The notes under the pieces: model-generated
Databases searched by the model: none
What the model saw: only the letters and a program-made list of their open reading frames with translations
Told to the model about the DNA's origin: nothing
Program-made: the position numbers and the translations under genes
Part shown: positions 53,258 through 61,927 of the stretch, in pieces
Position numbering within the stretch: the first letter of the stretch is position 1
How the letters are laid out: each line of letters begins with the position of its first letter
Source: Pseudomonas kielensis
GTDB lineage: Bacteria; Pseudomonadota; Gammaproteobacteria; Pseudomonadales; Pseudomonadaceae
Direction of reading: 5' to 3'
DNA length: 64,000 nt
NCBI RefSeq assembly: GCF_014236655.1
Contig: NZ_JACMYG010000026.1
Coordinates: 19,658 to 83,657, forward strand

Positions 53258-53782
53258 ATGTTGAAGATAGGGATACTGCTGCTGTGTCTTGGCCTTGCAA
53301 GTTGCAGCCCGGTGGATGTGCAAAGCTACAGCCAGGAGACGCCCACGCTTGAGCTGCGAGAATTCTTCGAGGGTCGGGTTGAAGCCTGGGGTATGTTTCA
53401 AAAGCGCTCTGGCCTGGTTGCCAAGCGCTTCCATGTGGAGATCATTGGCCACTCCGAAGGCAGCAAGCTGATACTCGACGAATCGTTTACGTACAGCGAC
53501 GGTACCCGGCAAAAACGAGTGTGGACGTTGACCCCGGTTGGCTCCAGTCAATGGCGCGGAACCGCTGGCGACGTGGTGGGCGAGGCGCTGGGTGAGGTGG
53601 CAGGCAATACACTGCGCTGGAAATACGTGCTGAGCCTACCGGTGGACGGCGAGGTGTATCAGGTTCAGTTGGACGACTGGATGTACCTGATGGACAAGAA
53701 CACGATGATCAATCGTTCGTTCATGACTAAGTTTGGGGTGGAGGTCGGCCAGATCACCTTGTTCTTCCGCAAGCAACCCTGA
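53258..53782 (+). CDS. DUF3833 family lipoprotein
   Basis: A 174-residue lipoprotein with signal LLLCLGLASC. The ATG at 53258 gives a 7-base spacer from GAGGA; the ATG 6 bp earlier is too close. The segment LELREFFEGRVEAWGMFQKRSGLVAKRF and the C-terminal MTKFGVEVGQITLFFRK are typical of DUF3833. Function is unknown. Cotranscribed with the chalcone-isomerase-like protein. Confidence 0.88.
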   Translation: MLKIGILLLCLGLASCSPVDVQSYSQETPTLELREFFEGRVEAWGMFQKRSGLVAKRFHVEIIGHSEGSKLILDESFTYSDGTRQKRVWTLTPVGSSQWRGTAGDVVGEALGEVAGNTLRWKYVLSLPVDGEVYQVQLDDWMYLMDKNTMINRSFMTKFGVEVGQITLFFRKQP

Positions 53783-53783
53783 T

Positions 53784-53920
53784 TCAAGAACGGGCTGCGC
53801 CACGCTGGGTTTTTGGCTGGCGCACCCACGGCTCGTACTCATGATCCAACAGAGACTGCCAGGTGGGTGGCGTCAGCCCAGGAATGTCGAAGTCGGCGTT
53901 GGCTACAAACTCCGTGACAT
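53784..53920 (-). pseudogene. C-terminal remnant of an NmrA-like NAD(P)-binding protein
   Basis: On the reverse strand, one frame reads EFVANADFDIPGLTPPTWQSLLDHEYEPWVR to a TGA at 53784-53786, which resembles the C-terminal tail of NmrA-type oxidoreductases. No upstream part of such a gene exists; its first codons overlap the end of the GNAT gene. I interpret it as a truncated leftover. Assignment rests on a short segment, so confidence is low. Confidence 0.35.
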
Positions 53921-54361
53921 GAGGCAGTGCTCTTTGCCCCAAACCTCAAAGCGCTCCAACACCGTCCAGCCGAGCTTTGTGTAGTAATGACTCTGGCTGT
54001 GGGTGTGCAAGTACAAGGTCGTGAATCCAGCATCTTTTGCATGGCTGCAGATGCCTTCGATCAACTGCGTTGCGAGACCTCTGCGCCTGGCTTCAGGGGC
54101 GGTGAAAACACACGCAAGCCATGGGCCTAGATCGGGTCGGTCAGAGAGGTCGCTACTGGCAAGCGTGGCGCCGCCCAGCAACTGGTCTTGTTCTGTTGCG
54201 ATCAGACACTTCCAACTGCCATCACGCTGTCCTTCAGCGAATTCCTGTTGCCAACTCGAAAGAGATTGTTGCGCAAACTCGTAACTGAATTCCCGATAAA
54301 TCCATTCGGCCATCAGGCCGCATTTATCCATTTGATTATCGAGCCAATCCACTCGCAGCAT
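53903..54361 (-). CDS. GNAT family N-acetyltransferase
   Basis: A 152-residue GNAT protein. The acetyl-CoA-binding region is LGPWLACVFTAPEARRRGLATQLIEGICSHAKDAGFTTLYLHTHSQSHYYTKLGW. The start at 54361 follows AAGGAG with an 8-base spacer. Its C-terminus overlaps a remnant of another gene. Substrate unknown. Confidence 0.9.
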   Translation of the reverse strand: MLRVDWLDNQMDKCGLMAEWIYREFSYEFAQQSLSSWQQEFAEGQRDGSWKCLIATEQDQLLGGATLASSDLSDRPDLGPWLACVFTAPEARRRGLATQLIEGICSHAKDAGFTTLYLHTHSQSHYYTKLGWTVLERFEVWGKEHCLMSRSL

Positions 54362-54598
54362 CTGAAACACTCCTTATGTTTTCGTCCCACCGGTGGGGTT
54401 TGAATAAGCCTACAGCCGTCGGCAGGCGGTACAGACTATGTGAATGTCAGCAGGATCGCCTAGCCCTTCGACCACCGAGATGGGAGTGGGGCGGCGATCA
54501 TGAATCGATTCATTGCCGGCGCTGTGCCGCTTTTTAAGCTTGCTGAAACGTTTCATCGAGTTTATAAAAATGGCACAACTCCAAGAAAGGCTGCTGCC

Positions 54599-55813
54599 AT
54601 GACCCCGCTCAAACTCGTTGTTGCCCTCAGCGTACTGTCCGCTGCCTCCCAGGCCATGGCCTGGGATTACGTTCTGCTCGACACCGACAAAGCCGCCCAG
54701 AGCTGGCAGATCACCAGCCAGCAACTGGGCATAAAAACCGACACCCCCTTCAGCGTTACCCTGCGCACCTTGCACGGCGGTCGGCAGGAGGGTGTCAGCA
54801 TCGTCGACATCGATAACGGCACGATGAAACTCTCGGTAGTGCCGACACGCGGCATGAACGTCTTGCAGGCCTCGGTCGGCGATGTGCGCATGGGCTGGGA
54901 TTCGCCGGTCAAGGAAGTGGTCAATCCGTCCTTCATCGAGCTCAATGGCCGCGGAGGTCTGGGCTGGCTGGAAGGTTTCAATGAGCTGGTCACCCGCTGC
55001 GGGTACGAATGGGTCGGCCATCCCGGCGTCGACAACGGCGAACTGCTGACCCTGCACGGTCGGGCCGCCAACATTCCTGCGAACAAAGTCACCCTGCACA
55101 TCGATGAAAAACCGCCGTACGCCATCACCCTGCGCGGCGAACTGAAAGAGCAGGCGTTCAAGAAGGTCGACTTCTCAGTCGCGACCGAACTGGTCACCGA
55201 GCCCGGCAGCGTAGTGTTCGCCCTCAACGACACCCTGACCAACAACGGCGACTATCCGAAGGAATACCAGGCGCTGTATCACAGTAACTTCAGTACGCCG
55301 TTCCTGGAGCAGGGCGCTCGTTTCGCCGCGCCGGTGAAACAGGTGTCGCCGTTCAACGACAAGGCCAAGGGCGATCTGCCCGAGTGGCAAACCTACCGCG
55401 CACCGACCAAGGACTACGACGAAACGGTTTACAACGTGGTGCCGTATGCCGATGCCAAGGGCGATACGTTGACCGTGTTGCATAACAAGGCCGGCAGCCT
55501 GGGCGTTTCGGTCGGCTTCAATACTCAGACACTGCCGGTGTTTTCCCTGTGGAAAAACACCGATACCCAAGGCCAGGGCTATGTCACGGGGCTGGAGCCG
55601 GGAACAAGTTTTTCCTACAACCGGCGTTATCAGCGGCCCCTGAACCTGGTCCCCACCATTGGGCCCAAGGAGCACAAGCAGTTCCGCATCAGCTACAGCT
55701 TGTTGGCGGACAAGGCGGCCGTGGATAAGGCCTTGAAGCGGGTGAGCGAGATTCAGGGTGGGCGGGAGACCGAGGTGCGGCAGACGCCGTTGGTTGATCT
55801 GACCAAGGGCTGA
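54599..55813 (+). CDS. Aldose 1-epimerase-fold protein, exported (DUF4432-like)
   Basis: A 404-residue protein with signal peptide (LVVALSVLSAASQAMA-WDY). The mature part (DNGTMKLSVVPTRGMNVLQASVGDVRMGWDSP, GGLGWLEGFNELVTRCGYEWVG, ELLTLHGRAANIPA) matches the DUF4432 aldose-1-epimerase-like family. The ATG at 54599 is chosen because a signal peptide begins there. It may act on sugars in the periplasm. No sugar operon surrounds it. Confidence 0.88.
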   Translation: MTPLKLVVALSVLSAASQAMAWDYVLLDTDKAAQSWQITSQQLGIKTDTPFSVTLRTLHGGRQEGVSIVDIDNGTMKLSVVPTRGMNVLQASVGDVRMGWDSPVKEVVNPSFIELNGRGGLGWLEGFNELVTRCGYEWVGHPGVDNGELLTLHGRAANIPANKVTLHIDEKPPYAITLRGELKEQAFKKVDFSVATELVTEPGSVVFALNDTLTNNGDYPKEYQALYHSNFSTPFLEQGARFAAPVKQVSPFNDKAKGDLPEWQTYRAPTKDYDETVYNVVPYADAKGDTLTVLHNKAGSLGVSVGFNTQTLPVFSLWKNTDTQGQGYVTGLEPGTSFSYNRRYQRPLNLVPTIGPKEHKQFRISYSLLADKAAVDKALKRVSEIQGGRETEVRQTPLVDLTKG

Positions 55814-55896
55814 CACCGGCTAGGGCCTTGTCGGCCGTGGATCGGTGTCTCGCCTGTTGTGCGTGTCGCTCGAACTGAACCCTTGGGTACCGTCGA

Positions 55897-56784
55897 TTAC
55901 TTGGCCATCGTGAAACGAAACGCCTGTTCTTGCAGGCTCGTTTTGATCAATGCGGCCAATTGGCGGGCGGCCGGCGTGGGGTCATCGCCATTGCTGTGGA
56001 GCACATAACCAAGGCTTGGCACGGGGGGTAAGCCGGCAACCACAGTGAGATGGCTCGGCAGGCCGATGCGGGTGCGCAGCGTCAGGCCCAACCCGGCGGT
56101 GACGGCCGCCCAGATGCCGCCAACGCTAGGGCTGGTGAGGGCGATCCGCCAGGGTATTTGCGCGGCATCCAGCGCCTGGGTGGCGGCGCTGCGCATGACG
56201 CACGGCGCGTCGAACATGATCAAGGGCAGCGGTGATGCTTCAAGGGCCCCCAGCAATGGCGTATCGCGGGCCCCGATCCAGTGCATCGGTGTCTCGCCCA
56301 GACGCGTGGCATAGGGCGACTGGTGCCCGGTGTCCCAGGTCAGGGCCAGGTCAAGATCGGCGCTTTGGATCAGCGCCAGCAATTCAGCGTTACGGGCGAT
56401 CCGGACCTCCAGTTTCACTCTCGGGTACGTCTGGACGAAGCGCCGCAGGATTTCGCTCAGGAAGTGTTCCCCAAAGTCCTCTTGAAGCCCGAAGCAGAGG
56501 CTTCCGGCAGTCTCTCTTTCACGCAGGGTCTGGAAGATGCCGTCGTTCAGCTCCAGCAGCCGACGGGCATGGCTGAGCAGGGCTTCTCCCGTGGGGGTCA
56601 AGACCAGTCCGCGACCGGATTTAGCCAGTACCGGCGTGCCGATCTGCTCCTCGAGTTTCTTCAATTGAGCGCTGACGGCAGACGTCGACCGACCGAGGCG
56701 ATCCGCCGCTTTGGCAAAACTGTTGAACTCCACGCCTGTGACGAAGGTGCGCAGTACGTCGAGGTCGAAGGTTGGGCGGCGCAT
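55897..56784 (-). CDS. LysR family regulator
   Basis: A 295-residue LysR with HTH EFNSFAKAADRLGRSTSAVSAQLKKLEEQIG. The start chosen is MRRPTF at 56784; an upstream in-frame MPNIRF start is possible. The effector domain (SLCFGLQEDFGEHFLSEILRRFVQTYP, DLDLALTWDTGH) is typical. It is divergent from the carboxymuconolactone decarboxylase/tautomerase genes with a 108-bp spacer and probably regulates them. Confidence 0.9.
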   Translation of the reverse strand: MRRPTFDLDVLRTFVTGVEFNSFAKAADRLGRSTSAVSAQLKKLEEQIGTPVLAKSGRGLVLTPTGEALLSHARRLLELNDGIFQTLRERETAGSLCFGLQEDFGEHFLSEILRRFVQTYPRVKLEVRIARNAELLALIQSADLDLALTWDTGHQSPYATRLGETPMHWIGARDTPLLGALEASPLPLIMFDAPCVMRSAATQALDAAQIPWRIALTSPSVGGIWAAVTAGLGLTLRTRIGLPSHLTVVAGLPPVPSLGYVLHSNGDDPTPAARQLAALIKTSLQEQAFRFTMAK

Positions 56785-56892
56785 GAAATGGTCCACTAAT
56801 TCGGGATGATGGGTGCCATTAAATCTGATATTCGGCATTGTCGCGACTTGATAGTTTGCCCCCGTCAATTGGGACATTCGGGGGAAAACATC

Positions 56893-57228
56893 ATGAGTGC
56901 ATCGAGGGTCACGGGGCGGGAACAGCAGAGCAGCTACCCGCAGAAGTTTGCCGAACTGACCGACAACGTATTGTTTGGCGACATGTGGACACGCCCGCAA
57001 TTGGGGCCTCGTGAGCGCAGTCTGGCGACGGTGGCCGCGCTGGTGGCGCTGTACCGGCTCGAGCAATTGCCGTTCCATTTGCAACGTGCGCTGGATAACG
57101 GGTTGAGTGCCGACGAACTGGCCGAAGTCATCACCCACCTGGCGTTTTATTCCGGTTGGCCGACGGCGGCTTCGGCGCTGAATGTGCTCAGTGAACTTCA
57201 GGCTTGCCTTGCAGAACACCAGGAGTAA
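56893..57228 (+). CDS. Carboxymuconolactone decarboxylase family protein
   Basis: A 111-residue protein with WTRPQLGPRERSLATVAALVALYRLEQLPFHLQRALDNGLSADELAEVITHLAFYSGWP, the family signature (general base in the ERS region and the terminal HLAFYSGWP). It lacks the CxxC of AhpD, so it is of the PcaC-like, non-redox type. Probably a hydrolase or decarboxylase of unknown substrate. It is followed at 6 bp by a tautomerase; both likely controlled by the divergent LysR. Confidence 0.92.
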   Translation: MSASRVTGREQQSSYPQKFAELTDNVLFGDMWTRPQLGPRERSLATVAALVALYRLEQLPFHLQRALDNGLSADELAEVITHLAFYSGWPTAASALNVLSELQACLAEHQE

Positions 57229-57234
57229 CCGCTG

Positions 57235-57609
57235 ATGCCCTTTGCACGAATTTCACTGCACCGCGGGAAGTCGCTCGAGTATTTACAGGCGTTGTCCGAG
57301 GGGTTGCACGATGCCTTGGTCGAGAGCTTCGAAGTGCCGAAGGCAGACCGTTTCCAGGTCATACACCAGCATGAGGTCGGCGAGCTGATATTTGATCCGC
57401 ACTACTTGGGCGGGCCGCGCAGCCATGACTTTGTGCTCATCGCGATCACCGCAGGCCGTCCTCGAAGTGTCGAGACCAAGCAGGGTTTTTACCGCGACCT
57501 GGTCGAGAAGTTGGGGCGTTCGACGGGCCTGAACGCGGAGGACGTCATGGTGGTCATCACCACGACGGCCGGCGATGAGTGGTCGTTTGGGGGAGGGCGG
57601 GGTAACTAG
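57235..57609 (+). CDS. Tautomerase-family protein (MSAD/cis-CaaD-like group)
   Basis: A 124-residue protein beginning MPFARISLHRGKS, with the catalytic Pro after the initiator Met (Pro1 after processing). ADRFQVIHQHEVGELIFDPHY and EDVMVVITTTAGDEWSFGGGR are typical of the tautomerase_2/MSAD-like subfamily. It tautomerises or dehalogenates an unsaturated acid. Adjacent to the CMD protein, suggesting two steps of one small oxidative pathway. Confidence 0.9.
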   Translation: MPFARISLHRGKSLEYLQALSEGLHDALVESFEVPKADRFQVIHQHEVGELIFDPHYLGGPRSHDFVLIAITAGRPRSVETKQGFYRDLVEKLGRSTGLNAEDVMVVITTTAGDEWSFGGGRGN

Positions 57610-57764
57610 CGGGTGCAATCACGGGGTCGGCGTGTAGTTACCTGTCCACCCCACGACGAACTTTTTTGGCTAATGCAGATCGGCGATCGTTGGACCACGT
57701 TCGATGGTGAACACGGGCTCATTGAAAATCCTCTGGCGTATGCAGTCCGGGGGATTGCCGGTAG

Positions 57765-57782
57765 AAATTTTACGTAAAATTT
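57765..57782. promoter_or_regulatory. Perfect 18-bp palindrome upstream of trkH
   Basis: AAATTTTACGTAAAATTT is fully self-complementary and stands out in a GC-rich context, 58 bp before the TrkH start, in a 231-bp gap. It is a good candidate for a dimeric regulator's operator. No regulator is identified. Confidence 0.55.
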
Positions 57783-57840
57783 ACGGGGGCTTGAGTATCG
57801 GTATCTAATACTGCGCGGTGATCATTTGGAACGCTCTGTT

Positions 57841-59295
57841 ATGTCCCTCGCTGCAATTCGACTTATCGGCTTCATCCTAGGCATTTTTCTGATCACGCTG
57901 GCCATAAGCATGGCTATTCCCATGATCACACTGGTGGCCTATGAGCGTAGCGACGATCTGTCGGCCTTTCTCTGGTCGAGTTTGATTACCTTTATCTGTG
58001 GCCTCCTGTTGATCGTGCGAGGACGCCCGGATACCGGCCAGCTGCGTCCCAGGGATATGTACCTGCTGACGACTGGCAGTTGGGTGGTTGTGTGCACCTT
58101 CGCAGCGTTGCCAATGGTGTTCATCAGCGATATCAGCTACACCGACGCGTTTTTTGAAACCATGTCCGGCATCACCACCACAGGCTCGACTGTAATCACC
58201 GGTCTGGATACCGCATCTCCCGGTTTGTTGATATGGCGCTCCATGCTGCATTGGTTGGGAGGTATCGGTTTTATCGGCATGGCTGTGGCGATCCTTCCGC
58301 TGTTGCGAGTAGGCGGCATGCGCCTGTTCCAGACGGAGTCCTCAGACTGGTCGGAGAAAGTGACGCCACGTTCCCATGTGGCGGCCAAGTACATCCTTTT
58401 GCTCTATCTGGGGCTTACCGGCATCGGCGCTCTGGCACTCTGGCTCGCTGGAATGACGCCATTTGAAGCGGTCAACCACGCAATGTCGTTGATCTCTACG
58501 GGGGGGTTCTCAACGTCGGACGCCTCACTTGGGCATTGGACACAACCCGCGATTCACTGGGTGGCGGTGGCCATCATGATTCTGGGCAGCCTGCCTTTCA
58601 CCTTGTATGTCGCGACATTGCGGGGCAATCGGCGTGCGCTGATCAAGGATCACCAGGTACGCGGATTTATTGGGTTCTTGCTCGTCACATCGCTGGCGGT
58701 GGGTACCTGGCTGTGTTTTCACAGCGATTACGGATGGTGGGATGCGTTTCGTATCGTGGCAGTCAATGTGACCTCGGTCGTCACGACCACCGGAGTTGCA
58801 GTGGGTGACTACACCTTGTGGGGCAGCTTCGCTGTCTTGCTGTTTTTCTATCTGACCTTTGTCGGTGGATGTTCCGGCTCCACTGCAGGCGGTCTTAAGA
58901 TCTTCCGTTTTCAGGTGGCTGCCGCACTGCTGGTCAGTAGTTTGAAGCAGTTGATCCATCCTCGAGCCGTGATTCAGAAGAAATACAACGGTCATCCCAT
59001 TGATGAGGAGATCGTGCGCTCGCTTTTGACCTTCTCGTTTTTTTTCACCATCACGATTGCCGCCATCGCCTTGGGCCTGGCTCTCATTGGACTGGATTGG
59101 ACAACCGCATTGAGCGGCGCCGCTACTGCGGTGTGTAACGTCGGGCCGGGGCTTGGCACGATCATTGGGCCGGCCGGTAATTTTTCAACATTACCGGATG
59201 CTGCCAAATGGCTACTGACCGTTGGAATGCTGCTAGGGCGACTGGAAATTCTGACTGTGTTGGTGCTAATCACTCCCGTTTTCTGGCGATATTGA
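57841..59295 (+). CDS. trkH: Trk-type K+ transporter, TrkH subunit
   Basis: A 484-residue membrane protein with the four pore-helix repeats of the TrkH/KtrB family: TMSGITTTGSTVITGLD, LISTGGFSTSDAS, NVTSVVTTTGVAVGDY and AVCNVGPGLGTIIG. HWLGGIGFIGMAVAILPLL and GGCSGSTAGGLKIFR are conserved. It forms the K+ pore and needs the TrkA regulator, encoded elsewhere. ATG 57841 is chosen over an upstream start; neither has a strong ribosome site. Single gene downstream of a striking palindrome. Confidence 0.95.
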   Translation: MSLAAIRLIGFILGIFLITLAISMAIPMITLVAYERSDDLSAFLWSSLITFICGLLLIVRGRPDTGQLRPRDMYLLTTGSWVVVCTFAALPMVFISDISYTDAFFETMSGITTTGSTVITGLDTASPGLLIWRSMLHWLGGIGFIGMAVAILPLLRVGGMRLFQTESSDWSEKVTPRSHVAAKYILLLYLGLTGIGALALWLAGMTPFEAVNHAMSLISTGGFSTSDASLGHWTQPAIHWVAVAIMILGSLPFTLYVATLRGNRRALIKDHQVRGFIGFLLVTSLAVGTWLCFHSDYGWWDAFRIVAVNVTSVVTTTGVAVGDYTLWGSFAVLLFFYLTFVGGCSGSTAGGLKIFRFQVAAALLVSSLKQLIHPRAVIQKKYNGHPIDEEIVRSLLTFSFFFTITIAAIALGLALIGLDWTTALSGAATAVCNVGPGLGTIIGPAGNFSTLPDAAKWLLTVGMLLGRLEILTVLVLITPVFWRY

Positions 59296-59339
59296 CCTAC
59301 ATTTTCGGGCTCTTTGTCTAAGAGGTGCATGGGTGGTGG

Positions 59340-59456
59340 TCAAATGACTTGCCGCAGGAAAGCCAGCAACCGCCCGACGCCGATCAGGCACGACGCGCGG
59401 TAGCCATAGCGGGTGGCGTTGCTGACCGACAACAGATTACTCGGCCCCGGTGCCAT
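59340..59456 (-). pseudogene. N-terminal-type remnant of a LysE family exporter
   Basis: The reverse strand reads MAPGPSNLLSVSNATRYG then YRASCLIGVGRLLAFLRQVI and stops at 59340. PGPxNL...N..RYG...GR..AF is the conserved first-helix region of LysE/RhtB exporters. The rest of the protein is absent. It overlaps the end of the PfpI-like gene. A recombination leftover is the simplest explanation; the match is short. Confidence 0.4.
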
Positions 59457-60018
59457 GCTCCGCCGCCAACATCGACCTGAACTGCGCAAGGGTCTCTGAA
59501 GGCAGCCCGGCCGCCTCGAACACTGCGCAGGTGAAGCTGACGGGGGCCGGGCCGGGCGCGGTAATGATGCGGTCTGCAACGACCGCGAGCGGACTGCTTC
59601 GATAGAACGAGTGCCCGGCATAACCTTGGGCATTGTCCTGCAGGAACTCAGGGGTGTTCGAGGTGTGCGGCACGGTGTCCAGAAGCCCGGCCCTGGCAAG
59701 TGCCAGCGTTCCCCCACAGATGCCGGCAATGGTCGCGCCACGTGAACGACTGGCTTGAAGAAAGTCTGAAATATCCGGTGCATGGGCACCTTCCCAGACC
59801 GTTCCGCCAATGATCACCACCACATCCGATTGCCAGTCCAGGCAGTGCTGCAGATTGCTGTCGACGGTGACAGGCAATCCACCCTGCGAGTGGAACTGCC
59901 CCGCCGCCGGGGCGAAAAACCTGACGTCGATCCCGTAGAACGGCGACCCAGTTCCCGCGATGAATGCATATTCCCAGTCTGCGAAACCGGGTGTCAGTAC
60001 CAAACTTACGCGTGCCAT
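59437..60018 (-). CDS. DJ-1/PfpI family protein (glutamine amidotransferase-like)
   Basis: A 193-residue protein. VVVIIGGTVWEG and ATIAGICGGTLALARAGLL place the nucleophile Cys in the GICGGT elbow, typical of DJ-1/PfpI. The N-terminus (VSLVLTPGFADWEYA) is also typical. Members are chaperones, deglycases or hydrolases; no N-terminal AraC domain is present, so it is not a regulator. Single gene. Confidence 0.9.
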   Translation of the reverse strand: MARVSLVLTPGFADWEYAFIAGTGSPFYGIDVRFFAPAAGQFHSQGGLPVTVDSNLQHCLDWQSDVVVIIGGTVWEGAHAPDISDFLQASRSRGATIAGICGGTLALARAGLLDTVPHTSNTPEFLQDNAQGYAGHSFYRSSPLAVVADRIITAPGPAPVSFTCAVFEAAGLPSETLAQFRSMLAAEHGTGAE

Positions 60019-60173
60019 CAGTCAGTATCCTCCATGAAAGCCGACAATCTAGGGCGATAGCAAACAGGCATCAAGCGCGGCGATGGGTTGAAGGCGGACC
60101 GTCACCTGAGAGCGCACCGGGCATCCTCAGGGTTGCTGGGCCTGAGCGGGGGGAGCCTGCTCGGGAGGTCGCG

Positions 60174-60205
60174 TTCGGCACCTCAAGGCCGTTGAAGGTG
60201 CCGAA
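60174..60205. terminator. Hairpin downstream of the hypothetical gene at 60241
   Basis: TTCGGCACCT and AGGTGCCGAA are exact inverted repeats around a 12-base loop in the 222-bp intergenic gap. It likely ends the leftward transcript of the gene at 60241, although no T-run is present. Confidence 0.45.
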
Positions 60206-60240
60206 TCAAGGCTGGCGATTGTTTGCGCCAGTCGCCATCG

Positions 60241-60825
60241 CTAGAAGCTCTCGAGGCTGGCTTTGATTCCAGCGCGTTGCGCCAACTCAATGACTTCTCC
60301 CAGCTTCTGGGTGTCAACAATCACACCTTCGTAATTGTCACCCGTGCAGTCCAGGTGGAGATAACGTTTATCGAACCGCGCCAGCCACTGATCAAAGTGT
60401 TGGAGAACCTCTGGCATCGATGACGCCTCTTGCCTCGCGTAAACGTAGGGTTCTTTCACGCCGCTGGCACTGACCAAATAGGGCGCTTGATACTCGAACA
60501 CGTCATAACCCTTCCACTCCACGCTGAGGAGAACGAGGTGTTCAAGTTTTTGTCCCTTTGGGTCATTCAGAAATCCTTCCGAGAGGGCACCGGGTGCGTC
60601 ATCTCCCATCGCGTATCTGCGCATAACGCGCCGGACCAGTCTGCCCCCTTCCTTTTCCGGAATGAGCGCTACCAGCGCTTGGGCAAAAGCCTCGAGTGCT
60701 TTTTTCTCGGTGGGATCGCTTCGCTCGGGTCGCAGTTCTTTCATGATTGCTGAAGCGCTGAGGTTGGTTTCCTCAGGTGGCGGGAGGGTAAAGCGTCCAC
60801 CAAACAACCGATCTAAAATGCCCAT
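60241..60825 (-). CDS. Hypothetical cytosolic protein
   Basis: A 194-residue protein. The start at 60825 (GILDRLFGGRF) follows AAGGACGGAC. Recognisable segments are EAFAQALVALIPEKEGG, LLSVEWKGYDVFEYQAPYLVSASGVKEP, and LARFDKRYLHLDCTGDNYEGVIVD. I do not recognise a named family. It is divergent from the K+ channel gene with a 237-bp gap that has no ORF with a good start. Confidence 0.7.
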   Translation of the reverse strand: MGILDRLFGGRFTLPPPEETNLSASAIMKELRPERSDPTEKKALEAFAQALVALIPEKEGGRLVRRVMRRYAMGDDAPGALSEGFLNDPKGQKLEHLVLLSVEWKGYDVFEYQAPYLVSASGVKEPYVYARQEASSMPEVLQHFDQWLARFDKRYLHLDCTGDNYEGVIVDTQKLGEVIELAQRAGIKASLESF

Positions 60826-61062
60826 GTCCGTCCTTGTCGTTCTTTGAGGAAAACCCGCTGGTCGCGCTCTGCCGTCCATTCTCGCCATTGAGCTTGGTGC
60901 TTGAGCGTGAAGTTCTTCGAACTGGCGTTTTCGACCCTATGGCTACCTGCCAGGTTCAATTCTTTTATAGGTAGTCGCGACTCCCAACTATTCTCAAGCC
61001 AATCAGGATTCACCCGTGCAACGTCAGGTGTCGAGGATGACTTCGGCATTAGGGAAACCGCT

Positions 61063-61761
61063 ATGACAGATCCGCAAGATAAAGCCGAATCCGAGGCGGA
61101 TTTAGCTCAGATGGTGATCGGGCTGGGGCCTTGCACTTATTTATTGCTGCTCTTGCTGGGGCTGATCCTGCTGTTTCCCTTTCTTGAGGAGGGGCTGCTT
61201 GCTCGCCTGTTGCTCGGCATTCTGTTTTCGGCCGTGCTGCTGGTGGGCGCATTCGCCACCCGGCAGACCCGGTTGGGGTTCATCCTCAAAGTGTGCCTGG
61301 CGTTGTTCGGGATCGGCCTTCAATGGGCGGCCTTGTGGACTGAGAGTGTCGCGACTCTTCAACTGGCCGGGATAACCTATGCCACGTCTCTCGCCATTTC
61401 GCTCAGCGGCGTGCTTCGCTACCTCCTCAAGCGCGGCCACATTACAGCCGACAAGCTGCACGGTGCGCTGGCGGGCTACATCATGCTGGCCTTCGCCTGG
61501 TCCTTCATGTATGCCCTGGTGGAGATTTCCGCCGCGGGTTCATTCGGCCCTGGGAACTTCGATTTCAGAGACCCCGGTACTTTCTTCAAGCTGATCTATT
61601 TCAGCTTCACGACGCTTACGACCACCGGTTATGGCGATGTTATCCCCTTGACCAACCACGCCCGCTCACTGGTGATGGTGGAAGAGTTTTCAGGCGTCTT
61701 TTACGTGGGGGTGGTTATCGCGCGGCTTGCCGGTATTTATCCGGTGCGTCAGGCCCAGTGA
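61063..61761 (+). CDS. Two-TM-pore potassium channel protein
   Basis: A 232-residue membrane protein with about six hydrophobic segments. The C-terminal pore contains TTLTTTGYGDVIPLTNHARSL, the K+ selectivity filter TTGYGD, followed by a last helix. The ATG at 61063 follows TAGGGAA; an upstream in-frame ATG would add 54 polar residues with no support. It lacks a cytoplasmic RCK domain. It probably forms a passive K+ channel and lies 1.8 kb from trkH. Confidence 0.9.
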   Translation: MTDPQDKAESEADLAQMVIGLGPCTYLLLLLLGLILLFPFLEEGLLARLLLGILFSAVLLVGAFATRQTRLGFILKVCLALFGIGLQWAALWTESVATLQLAGITYATSLAISLSGVLRYLLKRGHITADKLHGALAGYIMLAFAWSFMYALVEISAAGSFGPGNFDFRDPGTFFKLIYFSFTTLTTTGYGDVIPLTNHARSLVMVEEFSGVFYVGVVIARLAGIYPVRQAQ

Positions 61762-61927
61762 CGTTCGATTTGCCTGGGTCATCTATGGGCATTGCCGCCC
61801 GGATCGCTGATAAGGAGGCTGCTTCTGGTTGAAAGCGCCTGCCTGTTGAGAGGCTCAGCATGACGGCAAAGCTGTCCCGCCCCTGCATACATCGCTGCAA
61901 GGTCGGTCACTGAAATGGTTTTAAGCG

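Noticed and set aside
60901..61062. 54-residue N-terminal extension of the K+ channel
   Set aside because: The ATG at 61063 has a ribosome site and begins a typical channel N-terminus; the extension is polar and lies in a divergent promoter.
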